Position numbers and translations under genes: made by a program. 64,000 bases of DNA from NCBI GenBank assembly GCA_020746875.1, contig JAGTJL010000001.1, positions 496,001 to 560,000 of the forward strand, read 5' to 3'. Source of the DNA: Rhexocercosporidium sp. MPI-PUGE-AT-0058 (lineage: Eukaryota > Ascomycota > Leotiomycetes > Helotiales). The notes under the pieces are model-generated. The model was not told where the DNA came from, ran no database searches, and was given only the letters and a program-made list of their open reading frames with translations. Below, piece by piece: positions 11,819-22,744 of the stretch. How positions within the stretch are numbered: the first letter of the stretch is position 1; every line of letters starts with the position of its first letter.

Positions 11819-13660
11819 TTAACTTCTCCCATGAGGATACTGCTCTTGCTGCCCCTCCGCCGAATCTGCAAGTTCTATCTTCGAATTTGTGCGTGGACCA
11901 AGACTATACAAAGCATTCAGCCCAGACAGAACGCAAAGCGCCGCTACTCATCGTCAGAGAAAAAGAAACACCTCCTAGGGCCTAGACCGTGATACGTACC
12001 TAAAATACAACTCATCTGGAAATACCCGACTTTATCTGTCAAGATTCCCGAGATGATCGGTCCGATAAATATCCCAATGATCCAGCTCATATTCGCAATA
12101 GAAATAGCGCGCGAGTTACCACCCTGACGACCGAATATCTCTGGACAATCATTTTGCATTTCCTCGATGGCCGCTAAGCGATTCACAAGTCAGCAAGCAA
12201 GTATCAGAACACAAATACTTGGAGAAAGGGGGGCCCTTCTCGCTTACAAGTAAGTTCCAAAACACCCACCCCACTCAAAAGTGGTATCATACACCCAATG
12301 ACAATCATGCAAATAATGTACAAAGCCTTCCCTCTGTCTTCGACGTCCAACCAGGCCACTCTCCCATCTCCTGGAAGTCCCATCAGCAGGACCGAAGGGG
12401 CCATGACAAAGAACGCAATGGCTGCCGGACTGCGGGTGCCGACGCGGTCTTTCAGTGAGCCGGCCAATGGACCCAGCAATACGCCTGGTCCTTGCAATGC
12501 TAGAAACATCAAGCCCGCTTGCAGACTACCCCAGTTGAAAGCGTCTCGGACGTGGAGAGGGAGAGTCGTGTCGAAGCTCGAGATGATAATCGAGTATGCC
12601 ATGAAGGAAGTTATTCCACCGAGAAAGCGACGTTGGCGGAGGACATAGACGTAGAAGGATATTCCTTTTTTCTCTTCGACGGGAGGTTTGATTTCAACTA
12701 CCGAGATAGCGTTGTATGTGCAGTAATTTTCCAAGCATTCAGGCGAGAGCAGAGAAGAAGTTTCGCTGGGTTCGTGATCCTGTATGGGGGGTGGGAAGTC
12801 TGTCTCGGAGAACCGATAGGTAAGTTCCACCCTTCCCAACCAATAGCTCAGAATGATATATATGATACCGGTACTCACCTCGTTTATTCTCGATCATCAG
12901 TAGTCTCAACACAGCATCGATTGCAAGTAGAGCAAAAGCCGTGCACCAAGTCGGCCAGTAGCCGATCAATTCCAGCAGAACTCCAGCCAGCATCGTCCCC
13001 GCCGAAGTGCCAACTGAAGCAGCCATCGTTATCAGGCCCATAGCTTGACCCATTCGATCAGATGGGATAGTCTCAGATATGGTAGCAATGCCAATGACGA
13101 AAATGGCGTTACTTGATAATGCCTGTAAGAAACGGCTCGCGAATAGTTCAAAAGCTGATTACGTTAGAGATAGTCATCCCTGGACTTTTGCGAACAAGCT
13201 TAGACTGATGTTCAAGGAATACATAGAATAACTACATACTTGTTCTTGAAAGAGCCAGCCCCAACGATCCTAGCATTGCGCCGAGCAATGATAAGAGGAG
13301 AAGAGCTCTTTTGTTCGAAGTTCTACCCGCGATATGCCCAACGACAAGGCTGGCGAACAAACCCACCAACGCACTTTCTGAGAGCAGAGCCAGGGTGATA
13401 GATTGCGTCCTGGATTTGTCAAGGTTGAGTCGATCCTCCAACATAAATGGTAGGATGGGCACGATGAAGCCATAGAGAAAGATATCTAAGTTCCGTGTGA
13501 GCGAGCGACAAAGAATAGGAAATAGAAGCAGATCTTTTGCGGGTGAAGTTCATAGTAAGCCGGTCTCACCTGTGAAGAGGGCCGTAATGATAGCTACAAG
13601 AGTGAAAGTCGCGGAGGAGCGCCAGCAGTGCCCCCAACAAAGCTCCTCGCTTGTCGACAT
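11819..13660 (-). CDS. MFS transporter of the drug:H+ antiporter type, 12 TM
   Basis: Six exons join in frame: 13660-13570, 13485-13240, 13154-12879, 12799-12248, 12173-12000 and 11943-11819, giving 487 residues. TM1 starts at RSSATFTLVAIITALFT and continues over intron 1 into DIFLYGFIVPILPFML. The loop 2-3 motif region reads LVVGHIAGRTSNKRALLL. A second half follows a charged central loop (FPPPIQDHEPSETSSLL) and repeats the fold (LLGPLAGSLKDRVGTRSP). TM11/12 read ISGILTDKVGYFQMS and CILAALCVLSGLNALY. It resembles the vesicular-amine/multidrug DHA1 branch and would export small molecules at the plasma or vacuolar membrane. Its neighbours are enzymes for small-molecule chemistry. An upstream ATG at 13879 exists, but 13660 gives a normal short N-terminus. 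Substrate unknown. Confidence 0.93.
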
Positions 13661-14536
13661 CGTCGCAACCTCCAAGATTTCCTGTTCCCTCCCAGTCGAA
13701 ATTTTGCGAGATCGAGGAGCGGTGAGAGCTAGCGAAGAGAAGTAGAGGGAGTTCGGAGACGATGCCAGGAATGAAGCAGAGCATCGGGATGGCACGACAT
13801 TTTTCAATGTCTGTAGTACACGTAGTCGAGAGATGTGGCCAGGTGTTGAATTTCGACGCCACAGAAATATTAGAGACATGATAGCGATGTTTTGGCGTAC
13901 TGGTTACTTTGACGATGATACAGCCCCTCGTACAGGGTCGTGATATGGCTACCATTGCCCGAGAGGCTCGGCTTGTTGGACAAGATTGAAACAGTGGCCA
14001 ATTGATCGGCGATTTGTCATTCCTCTGATACGGAAGTACATAGCGTACTCTAGAGCTGAGAGAAAATCGGATTCGATTGAAGAAGTGTTTTAGAAGGCGA
14101 TTGGCCGGGTCATCAATGGGTTTAGACCGAACTTATTAGAGTTGCGCAGGATGCAATGTAGATCTTTTGCCTTTTGATGGAAGTGTGAAACGTTACAAGA
14201 CAAGACATATGTTGTCGATGTGTGAGCTGGAACAGGTTTTGTCACGTGGACGATACTCATTGTTGACTGACTAGCAAATCCAGATTTCCATGCATCACAG
14301 ATCTGAGAGTGGTCCTAGTCTAAGGTCCTCGGTTTTCTAGCAACGTGCTTGAGTTCCAATCCCCCGCATGTAGTCCTTAAATTGAGAGGGCTGCATGTCT
14401 GGTCAATTGAGTACATATCTCATTCAGCTGCTTCTGAGTTGAAGAGTTCAATGTGCTGGACCCTAGTCTTCAGTTGAAATATCAAGGTGAAGCGTGTGGA
14501 GCAACGCATGAATTGAAGTAGCTACAGTCCAAATAT
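13661..14536. other. Intergenic between MFS gene and DUF1330-like gene
   Basis: Holds the promoter of the MFS gene and the 3' flank of the next gene on the same strand. Two overlapping minus frames upstream of the MFS start (13550-13955) do not join to it by any good splice signal. Nothing else seen. Confidence 0.5.
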
Positions 14537-15204
14537 TCAAGGGTGCTCCCCTTCAACACATGCAACTAATGACCAATCCAACAAAGCCGCTTCTCGGTGT
14601 GGGACAGCGTTTTCCACATATCCCTTGCTCGCCTGGTATCTAGCATATTCAGCAAAGCTCTCGTACCTCCTCATCGTGATCACATCCCACGGTACATCGT
14701 TGTGTTGTAGCAGGTTGATGACCGAGGCGGAAAAGAAACGCGTCTCAGCAGGCATTATACCAGCTTCTTGTACTGCAACATTTCCGGCTGGGACGTATCG
14801 TTGGTAGAAGACTTCGCGCCCGGTCATGGGTTCGAGAGAGGCGTGAGGAGATGACGGTGGGTATGTTGCTGTTGCGTTGAAACGGAGCATGTGGATTACT
14901 GTGACTGGAACGTTGGCTGGAAACTGGACGATCATTGAGAGGTAGTCTTTGGTCTTGATGGGAGTTCGAGGCAATTGAGTCATTGCTGCAGCGATCATTG
15001 ATTGACTAGTAGAGATTGATGATTGAGATCGAGAGGCGCAAATAGGGGGAGCTGAAGAGGTAGAGGCTTGCAAGAGATTCGACTGTTCAGATAGCTGCGA
15101 GATCAATTTTTGACAGAAAAATAACAAAAGCTCAAATATACCGTCTCATTTAATGTGGTAATCTGGCTGCCGGAACGATAAACAAAGGTGCTCTCGTCTG
15201 CCAT
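14537..15204 (-). CDS. DUF1330-like dimeric alpha-beta barrel protein
   Basis: Two exons, 15204-15142 and 15094-14537, with a 47-bp intron; 206 residues, starting MADESTFVYRSGSQITTL. After a Ser-rich stretch the conserved domain runs from about residue 75 to the end. The blocks are VTVIHMLRFNATA, GREVFYQRYVPAGN, PWDVITMRRYESFAEYARY and VPHREAALLDWSLVA. These match the DUF1330/EthD-like pattern (vnLLrf, Y.rYa...G, WD.vv..rYPS...f...., ..R.aaL.dsrL). Such proteins are small cytosolic dimers whose chemistry is mostly unknown; some sit in secondary-metabolite or aromatic-degradation clusters. Here it lies between a transporter and a methyltransferase. Confidence 0.8.
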
Positions 15205-16411
15205 ATCGGCGGAGGCGAAGCTTATCCATGTGTAGTCATTACGAGCGATGATCGCAACATTCATCGTCCAATGATCATCAGGACACTGGCCGTGATGTTA
15301 CGTGTGGGCTTATATCTCGGAGGCTGTGTATCCTGACACAAATCTGAGGTTATCTATCGGGATCTTATGTGCGACATTCACCTCTCGTGAAATTCTCACC
15401 CACCTTATCCTTCCCCAGCAATCCACGGCGCTCCCCATCCTCTTCCAGCTTTACGCACAGTATCTGAAATGAAATTTAAATTGCGGAAGCAATTCCATCA
15501 GCAGCGTTCTCTGTTCTGGGTCCTTACCCGCCACTCTCCGACATTTTTTGTCTTTGTTTACCTCGGCTCGCTTAAAGATCCTTGTCACTCCGCTCACTTA
15601 CTTCCTCGAGCTGTGGGGCGGAGAAAAAGGTGGCCGATTGAGGCAAGCCGTCTGAGTACGACAAAGTCGCGATCTCCCTAACCACAACTCAGCTAGAATT
15701 ATTCATACTTGAGAGGTAGATTAATATGCCATTTTAGAAGCTTTATGGAAAGTTTCATACATTTTCACGTTATAATAGGTGAACAATAAAGTCTTTTATA
15801 AAGTGGTTTTGTAGTTCCTCGCTTGCCTCAATCGGCCATCTTTTTCTCCGCCCCACAGCTCGAGAAACCTCGATCATGCTCGAATGAACCGACGATTTCT
15901 CTGCCATAAAAATGCTAAGGACCAACGCTCTCTAAGATGTTCTAAATAATACAGCCACAGTCTGCCATCAAATTGGACCTCGCTAATTATTACCCTATTC
16001 AACACTTCTAATCATCATCGATTTCCTCATCTTACACTGCAGCATAGTATAAGATGCAAAGTAACGTCTTGATTGTCGTTCAATTGATGCATATGTAGTC
16101 TCGCCTCAGCTAGAGTACCATCACTGGTAGAGCCTTGCTGAATTGAGAAAAGGGGTAGATAAGCCAACGAGCACTGCATTCGTGCTGCTGCTTTGTGCCT
16201 CGTAACCTTAAAAACTAACAACACAGTGCGCCTTCTATTATAAATTATATAAATAGCCTATCTGTCAACCCATAAGAGTAAGAAATCCAAAAATCAATCG
16301 CGGAAGTCACCGGGCACATCAACGGCAGAAAGTTCGCTATCTCGTCCAGAGGGCAATTTCATCGCAAGCATACCATCTACTATCCAAGATACCTACATCC
16401 GAATTTCTATT
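15205..16411. other. Intergenic between divergent genes, carrying a MITE-like foldback
   Basis: Separates the minus-strand DUF1330-like gene from the plus-strand methyltransferase, so it contains both promoters. Its main feature is the 44-bp inverted repeat pair at 15605-15864, listed separately. Short frames on either side are not convincing. Confidence 0.55.
15605..15864. mobile_element. MITE-like foldback element with 44-bp inverted repeats
   Basis: Left arm 15605-15648 begins CTCGAGCTGTGGGGCGGAG and right arm 15821-15864 is its reverse complement with one mismatch. The 172-bp spacer is AT-rich, non-coding and includes an AATAAA. Size, long arms and lack of coding capacity fit a non-autonomous DNA element or foldback. 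I could not define a target-site duplication, so an unusual palindromic duplication remains possible. Confidence 0.75.
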
Positions 16412-17554
16412 TTGGCACTATCAAAGAGAGCACATCCGAACATGTCCTCCATGACTCCAGCCTCTGTCGATCCAGAACGGGAGGTAGCGAAGATTTTCAA
16501 CTCGGCCATCGCAGCAGGAGCAATTGCATCCGGGTGGGAGATTGGTCTTCTTACCGAACTGAAGAACGATAGGAGAGTGAACACAGAAAGATTTGCATCT
16601 AAACACGACTTGCATGTCGGGTCGGTGCAGGGTTTGGTCACAGCGCTTATCACTGTTCATGTCGTGGAACGAGAACCAGGCCTGGGCCTGGACCTGGACC
16701 ACATAGTTCCGGGAAAGCTATTCGATGAAGCATACAGGACGAAATCATTGTTCCACTGGCTCAGCCTGGGATCGGGAGATTTGTTCTCCCGAATGCCCTC
16801 TGTGCTTCGAAACGAGAATCGTGTTGGGGATTTTTATACCCGGGATGCCGCAGCGATCGCTTACGCCTGTCGAGATATCAACAGCCAGTACTGGGATCCT
16901 GCTTTTTGGGCTGCGATGGATGGATTGGACTTCAGCTTTTCTTCAGTTGTTGACCTCGGATGCGGCAGCGGTGGGCGACTTATGCAAGTACTGATGCCGT
17001 TTGAGATTCGTAAATTTTTCGCCGTGTGCTGATAATTTAAGTAGATTCTGAATCGGTACCCTGGAGTTACCGGACTTGGAATTGACATCGCAGTCCCAGC
17101 AATCAAAGTGGCAGCAGCTGATGGAAATGAACTTGGCTTGGATGGGAAGCTCTCTTTTCTTCAGGATGACGTGCGGGAGCTCAAGTACCGGGATGAATTC
17201 GCAGAGGCTGAACTAGTCACCTGTTTTCTCATGGGCCACGACTTCTGGCCCCGGGAGAACTGTGTCAAAACATTGAGGCGTCTGCGGGAGTCCTTCCCCA
17301 AATCCCGGCGATTTCTCCTTGGTGACACGTTCCGCGGGCTTCTTGACAGTGGCAACTCCAAGTATGCGGTCAAGGAAGATGACGTTCCTATCTTCACCTT
17401 GGGATTCGAGTTGGGACATGCTTTGATGGATGTTTGTCTTCCAACGATCGAAGACTGGGAGGGCGTATTCGCTGAAGGAGGTTGGCGTTGTGTGAGGAAG
17501 CACTTCACAGAGTCACTGGCATTGTCGGTTGTTTTTGTATTGGAACATGCGTGA
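16412..17554 (+). CDS. SAM-dependent methyltransferase, small-molecule type
   Basis: Two exons, 16412-16987 and 17045-17554, separated by a 57-bp intron; 361 residues, or 351 if the second ATG (16442, MSSMTPASVDPEREV) is used. An N-terminal helical domain (about 20-170) is of the kind seen in dimerising small-molecule methyltransferases (GWEIGLLTELKNDRRVNTERF; LFHWLSLGSGDLFSRMP). The Rossmann domain follows, with motif I VVDLGCGSGGRLMQ ending at the intron, motif II GVTGLGIDIAVPAI and a later FLMGHDFWPRENCVKTLRRL block. The overall layout resembles class I enzymes that methylate small acids, including C-methyltransferases of alpha-keto acids; that subfamily assignment is inference. It is co-oriented with the aminotransferase 0.5 kb downstream. 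Confidence 0.88.
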
Positions 17555-18083
17555 GTGTTGTTGTCATGATCCCAGAAGGAGATCATTTAGAAGTTTGATG
17601 AAAATCTTGGTAGAACGTCTGTACTCTTCACTTCTCCAGCTTCCACCTGATTTAATTTTCCTTTTTTTGTGGTAGAAGTGACAAAGCCAAACAGCAGCAA
17701 AATTTCATGGAACCTCACAGAAGAGCCGATCCATTATTTGCGTATAGAACTCTGTTGCAAAGTTAGCGTAGTAAGTGCCCTTTCGGGGTACAAGGGCTCA
17801 GATACTACAAGAATTGTAATGAAAGAGAGCACAACTTATACAAGGCAACACTACGAGGCTGCAGGAACTTCCGAGTGTCACCACTGGAGTCCCGAAGAAG
17901 GCAGACTTGATTGAAAAAAACTCCTCCGTTACAGAGAAGACTTATATTTTGTTTGCCGTTCATCCTCTTTGATATTTGTCAAGACTCAAAAATTAGTATC
18001 ACTAAATACCCCCAGAGAAGGATCGGCCGCTCAATTCAAGAGTAGAGAGGTGCGACGTCTGCAGTGGCAACATATCAAACAAC
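17555..18083. other. Intergenic between methyltransferase and aminotransferase
   Basis: About 530 bp holding the 3' UTR of the methyltransferase and the aminotransferase promoter. A short plus frame (17669-17914) shows no domain and I do not call it. Confidence 0.5.
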
Positions 18084-19335
18084 ATGTCGGGCTTTCCTCC
18101 ACTCCCTACTGATGCTATTGACTGGAAATCGACGGAGAACATCCAGCTTCACGAAGGTACATGAACTTCAATTTCTTGTTTCTGTTTACTAATTGATCTT
18201 TTGTAAAGTGAACGGCCATATCGAATCCACTTACCACAAAGAAAGTGGCCAATGGACACCCCTGAAATTTGTTTCCGATCCACATCTAAACATCCACGGC
18301 TTGTCGCCGGGTCTCAACTACGGCCAGCAAGCGTTTGAAGGTCTCAAAGCTTGCCGCACACCTGAAATGCCCGGCAAAATAACGATTTTCCGCCCAGAAC
18401 GCAATGCACTCAGACTTCAACACTCCGCAAATTTAATCAACTTACCTTCGGTTCCAGTCGATATGTTTCTGCAAGCGTGTCGAGCGGCTGTCGCTCTCAA
18501 TGCCGAATATGTCCCTCCTCATGAATCCGGACAGGGAATGTATATTCGGCCTCTTCTCTTTGCCTCCAGCCCAATGTTCTTTCCCGGTCTGCCTGAACGA
18601 TGTACGTTCTGTGTCTATGTATTCCCGACATCAGTCGGCGCACCACCAACTCGGGCCACCAAAGCACTTATCTTGGACGACTTCGATCGAGCACCACCTA
18701 AGGGGTTAGGAAACGCGAAAGTTGGTGGGAACTATGCCGGGGTTGTGCGTTGGACAGGTCAGGCACACGCTGAAGGATTTGGCATCACACTGCATCTCGA
18801 CAGCGTGAGACACGAAGAGATAGATGAGTTCAGTACATGTGGCTTCTTGGGGGTTTTGTACCCAGAAAATGACGCCAACGACGTGACCATCGTTCTGCCA
18901 GATTCCCCCAGTGTAATTGACAGTATCACCAGCGACAGCGTGCAACACATAGCGCGCAGCTGGGGGTGGAAAGTAGAGAAACGACCTATCCCGTACACAA
19001 AACTTGCATCATTCAACGAGGTTCTCGGAGCAGGAACTGCTGTTGGTCTGGTACCAATTCGATCAATCACACGGAAGTATAAGAGCTTCCCAGCAGCAGC
19101 ACAGTCGAACACTAGGTCATTGGCACACGCAGCCGGTTTCGAGACAGTATCGTACATGCCCGATGAACAGCAAGGTGGCGGACCCGTGCATTCAAAATTG
19201 ATTGCTGAATTAAGAGCAATACAGCTGGGCATAGTGGCGGACAAATTTGGATGGCGCTGCGAGGTTGAGGAGAAAGACAAGTTATTAGATGCTTCTGCAC
19301 CAAATGCTGCCGTCGTACCGATGCCTGTATTTTGA
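18084..19335 (+). CDS. Branched-chain-type (fold IV PLP) aminotransferase
   Basis: Two exons, 18084-18156 and 18209-19335, with a 52-bp intron; 399 residues. The start MSGFPPLPTDAIDW leads into the family opening (HLNIHGLSPGLNYGQQAFEGLKA). The PLP-binding lysine is at about residue 195 in GLGNAKVGGNYAGVVR, matching the K-x-GGNYA signature of BCATs. DEFSTCGFLGVLYPEND occupies the cofactor/substrate loop that reads EVGTMN in mitochondrial BCATs, which suggests the divergent fungal TOXF-like branch seen in metabolite clusters, not the housekeeping enzyme; no clear mitochondrial presequence is present. Expected reaction: reversible amino transfer between glutamate and an alpha-keto acid. Its placement next to a methyltransferase suggests a modified keto acid as substrate (inference). 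Confidence 0.92.
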
Positions 19336-20003
19336 ATAGAGGAACATTTCTCCCCCTGCGCCTTTCAAATAAAGGACGTTTAGAAGATAGTCGTGAAAAA
19401 AGGGAGTGACAATTGGACTTTTTATACTTCACAAGGGTCCTAGAGATGGTGGAAACACGGGTCGATGGACTCAGGACTGCCAAGATAGAGGTTTCTGGAA
19501 TGGGAAATGGTACCGCCGTCACTTAAAGTTTGAAAGAACTTCGGCGATATTTATGTAGCCTGCTTATTCTGCCATATTTTTGTGCCGACCGTGTTAATAC
19601 AAGTAAATTTACAACTGTACTTCTATTCTTCCTTTCTCGAGACTGACATCACATCCATACTGGGGTTGCAGGACCTTTTTATTTGATATATCCACTTCCC
19701 ACATAGGTATTTTTAATGTTAGGTGTAGTGGCAGGGGGAAAGCGAGTAGATTAATTACTCCTTCTGCTCAATAGCCCGAAACTGGGTCCTCCGTACTACA
19801 GAGCTGTCTGACGAACCAAGTTATTCCATTTAGATCAAAAATCCCATTTCAGACAATTGAACAAAGCAACCCAGCTAGTCTAGCCTTCGAGATTTGTATA
19901 GTTTATAAGAACATTATAATATAGAAAAGAGTACCGCCGAATAGTCTCATAGATGCAATTTACACTTTTCATATCTTCCGAAACAGCTATGCCCCACGAA
20001 CAA
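19336..20003. other. Intergenic between convergent genes
   Basis: Convergent 3' flanks of the aminotransferase (plus) and the sorbosone-dehydrogenase-like gene (minus). AT-rich around 19,600-19,950. No gene seen. Confidence 0.5.
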
Positions 20004-21649
20004 TCAAAACAAAGTCCAAATAGCCCAAAACAAAGCATACAAAGGCCCAGCCCGAGAGTCCCACCTCATAGCAGTACTTTTAGATGCGGTTGGGCTAGGT
20101 GAAGTGCCAGTTCCGGTACCAGCAGGTGACCCACCCCCACCTGTAGAGGAGCCAGAGCTTCCTTTGGCAAGCACCCATATTTCATTTGTGGCATCAGAAC
20201 TCATGAACATTCGTCCTTGACCGTCCATGGCTAGACCTACTGGGCGAAAACAATTTTCAGGACAAGCTGAAAGATCAGGATTCGACATGATATCTGTAGC
20301 AGCCGTTCTACTGTCTGCTGCAGCAACAGGGCTTCCAGATGCGAAGTCGATGGATGAGACTTTGTAGCCAACTGGGGCAGAGCGATCCCTGGAATATGTT
20401 AGATAGAGTAGAGGGATTTATTGGTTGACTTACCAGCTCCCATGAAAGCTTATGAAAGCTTGTGTTCCGTTTGGGAGGAATTTCATGTCCAAGGGCGCCA
20501 TGTGAGCTTGGAATGTTAATCTGGGAGCGATTCTGTCGTCTCGGCAGAAGGTATCGTTGCTAGTTGTTGTTTGGTCCATGGAGAACTGGCTTCCAACACT
20601 CAAACTATCATTGTTGGGGACCGCCGTGTCCCTGATTAGCGTGTTAGCATTTATAATTTCCACTATCGTGGTATCAGAACAAAACGATCTAATCCCAAGT
20701 CCAAGATCAAGGGGGTTTTTTTAAGTGGGGAGGGGGAGGGGTGAGGAGCGAGAACAAACGTACCATAGGGCAAAGCAATACGGATATCCATGATTTCCTC
20801 CCTGGTTTTCTTTAGACCCATTCAAGAACCCATGGTAATTCATCTCTTCCCCAGGATTATCCTGATGAATATCAACACCAGCCCTCTCAATCTCGTCCAC
20901 AGAGTTCTCAACGCTGTAAATACCCCCTTCTGTCGGCTCTTCCGCAACACCAACTGAATTCCTCAAACCCCATCCCAGTAATATTCCCTGGGAAGCGTAG
21001 TCGAGCGGACCAGACTCAGCTGTGCGGGTGTTCAGGTCAAAAGCTTTGAGTTGCGAGCGTCCAGAAGTCACGTCGGCGGTTTCGATGTCCACGTTACCAT
21101 CGCTTCCTCTGCTGACCACCAGTATCCCTGGCTGCCTTTGTGACATCATTAATGTACGAGATGTATGTCCACCACTATCCATACCATTGACAACGATTCG
21201 CCTTTTACCCCCGAGTGAAGGACTTGCAGGATCGTAATCCCAAGCGTAAACCACATCGGCCGTTGATGCGTAGAGCGTTCTACCATCATTTGAGAGCGTC
21301 AGGCCATGATTCAACTGGGGACAGATCAATACCGATATGTCTAACAATGTGAATAACTCACTTCCGAATCTTGAACGAGAGTAGTTTCTTCTTGCATGCT
21401 CAAACATGTCCCATTACCATCTGCCAGTTTCAAGTGTCTGATTCCCGTCCGCTGTTCAACGACCAGCAGTGCGCCTTCGGTATCAAAGAGAATGCTTCGA
21501 GGTCGTTTCAGCCCATTGACAACCAATCTCGACTCCCAGCCATCAGCCATCACGGGAGCTGCATATTTTGGCTCTAGGTTGCATGTTACCGATTGTGCAG
21601 TGACTACTTGCAGCAGCGGTAATAACACTAAGGTCGTGAAGATATTCAT
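20004..21649 (-). CDS. Secreted, GPI-anchored PQQ/sorbosone-dehydrogenase-like protein
   Basis: Four exons, 21649-21362, 21314-20764, 20631-20434 and 20388-20004; 473 residues. The signal peptide is MNIFTTLVLLPLLQVVTAQS. The body is a beta-propeller of the glucose/sorbosone dehydrogenase superfamily: VNGLKRPRSILFDTEGALLVVEQ, LNHGLTLSNDGRTLYAST, GWGLRNSVGVAEEP, GGNHGYPYCFALW joined over intron 2 to DTAVPNND, and PLDMKFLPNGTQAFISFHGSW joined over intron 3 to DRSAPVGYKV. Two of the introns split TGG codons at the same phase. The C-terminus is Gly/Ser/Thr-rich followed by a hydrophobic tail (AGPLYALFWAIWTLF), typical of a GPI signal. The family includes fungal AA12 pyranose/sorbosone dehydrogenases; substrate cannot be read from sequence. 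Confidence 0.9.
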
Positions 21650-22744
21650 AATCGCAAATTGTGGGCTAGGAACTGGATATTAAAAGCTGAATTTGGAACC
21701 TTTTTATTCAATATGATTCTGAGAACAAAACATTAGACGATCAAACTCTTGGCAAACTCGCCTGCACTATTCCCGTGGGTGGGCTCAGCCACCACCGAGA
21801 CGTCTTCGATCACAGAATTGGCGATATGCCCCAATCACGGCACTTGTGAGATCTCTTGAAAGCTTGGCACCCCATGACTCCAGGGCTCGGCATTGAAAAT
21901 CAACGGCATCAACTTTGATATACATTTGAATCGGAGGATTACTTAAGCACTATGATGTCGCTGAATCTGACTACGTTCCATTTTGAGTCAAGTGGAAGCG
22001 AGTTCTCAATACTTTGCTCGAGTATACGATTTTGTGACGAAGGAGTAAAATTCCTTTCCTTGATAACTTAGTGGACAGTGGGGTTTATATTTTGCCAGGT
22101 GAATAAAGACTGGATCAAAGATCTATTCCAACCCGCCCCCCGGGGCACATTTCCTATCCATGAAGAGATCGGTAAATGAGTCAGAACTCGTCGTTTTCCA
22201 GATCTTTGCTTTTGGTAATATTTCCTAGACTGCGCAGGTCGGTCCTGTATCCAAAGTCACTCAGGAACCGACGACGCGGACCAAGACCACCTTTCAGCAA
22301 AAGACTAACTATTGAAGCAAGTATCAAGTATGGAATCACTCACCATGAAAGTTGAAACCAAACAACTGACCACCCACTTGTCGACAGGCTTACACTTGTC
22401 GGCGTTTAATCAACGGATAATGCTGGAAACGGGATTACGCCTTCGTATGTGTTGAGGTGGACTTCGAGGTCCTGCTGTTAGTGGAGGACAGAAAAAGACA
22501 TTGATCAGGCTCCATATCGGCTCATATCTGGCTGCATACGCCTGTTTGTCTCTAGCCTGGCCCATATTGTAATTATCTACCCCAGAAGATCTTTTCCCTA
22601 CACAAATATATACCCCGTTCGGTGGTAGCAAATGAACGTATTACTTGATGCGGCAGCCTGAGTCGCTGATCTGTACGTGTGTACAATAAATATCCTATGT
22701 TGCTCACTCCATTATGTGTATTATTTTTTGTTTAATTTCAAATG
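21650..22744. other. Intergenic upstream of the PQQ-dehydrogenase-like gene
   Basis: About 1.1 kb with the promoter of the upstream-lying minus gene and the 3' flank of the receptor gene. Short frames only; nothing supported. Confidence 0.5.

Noticed and set aside
13561..13955. Upstream ATGs for the MFS gene
   Set aside because: They add unusual Cys/Arg-rich sequence; ATG 13660 gives a typical short cytosolic N-terminus before TM1.
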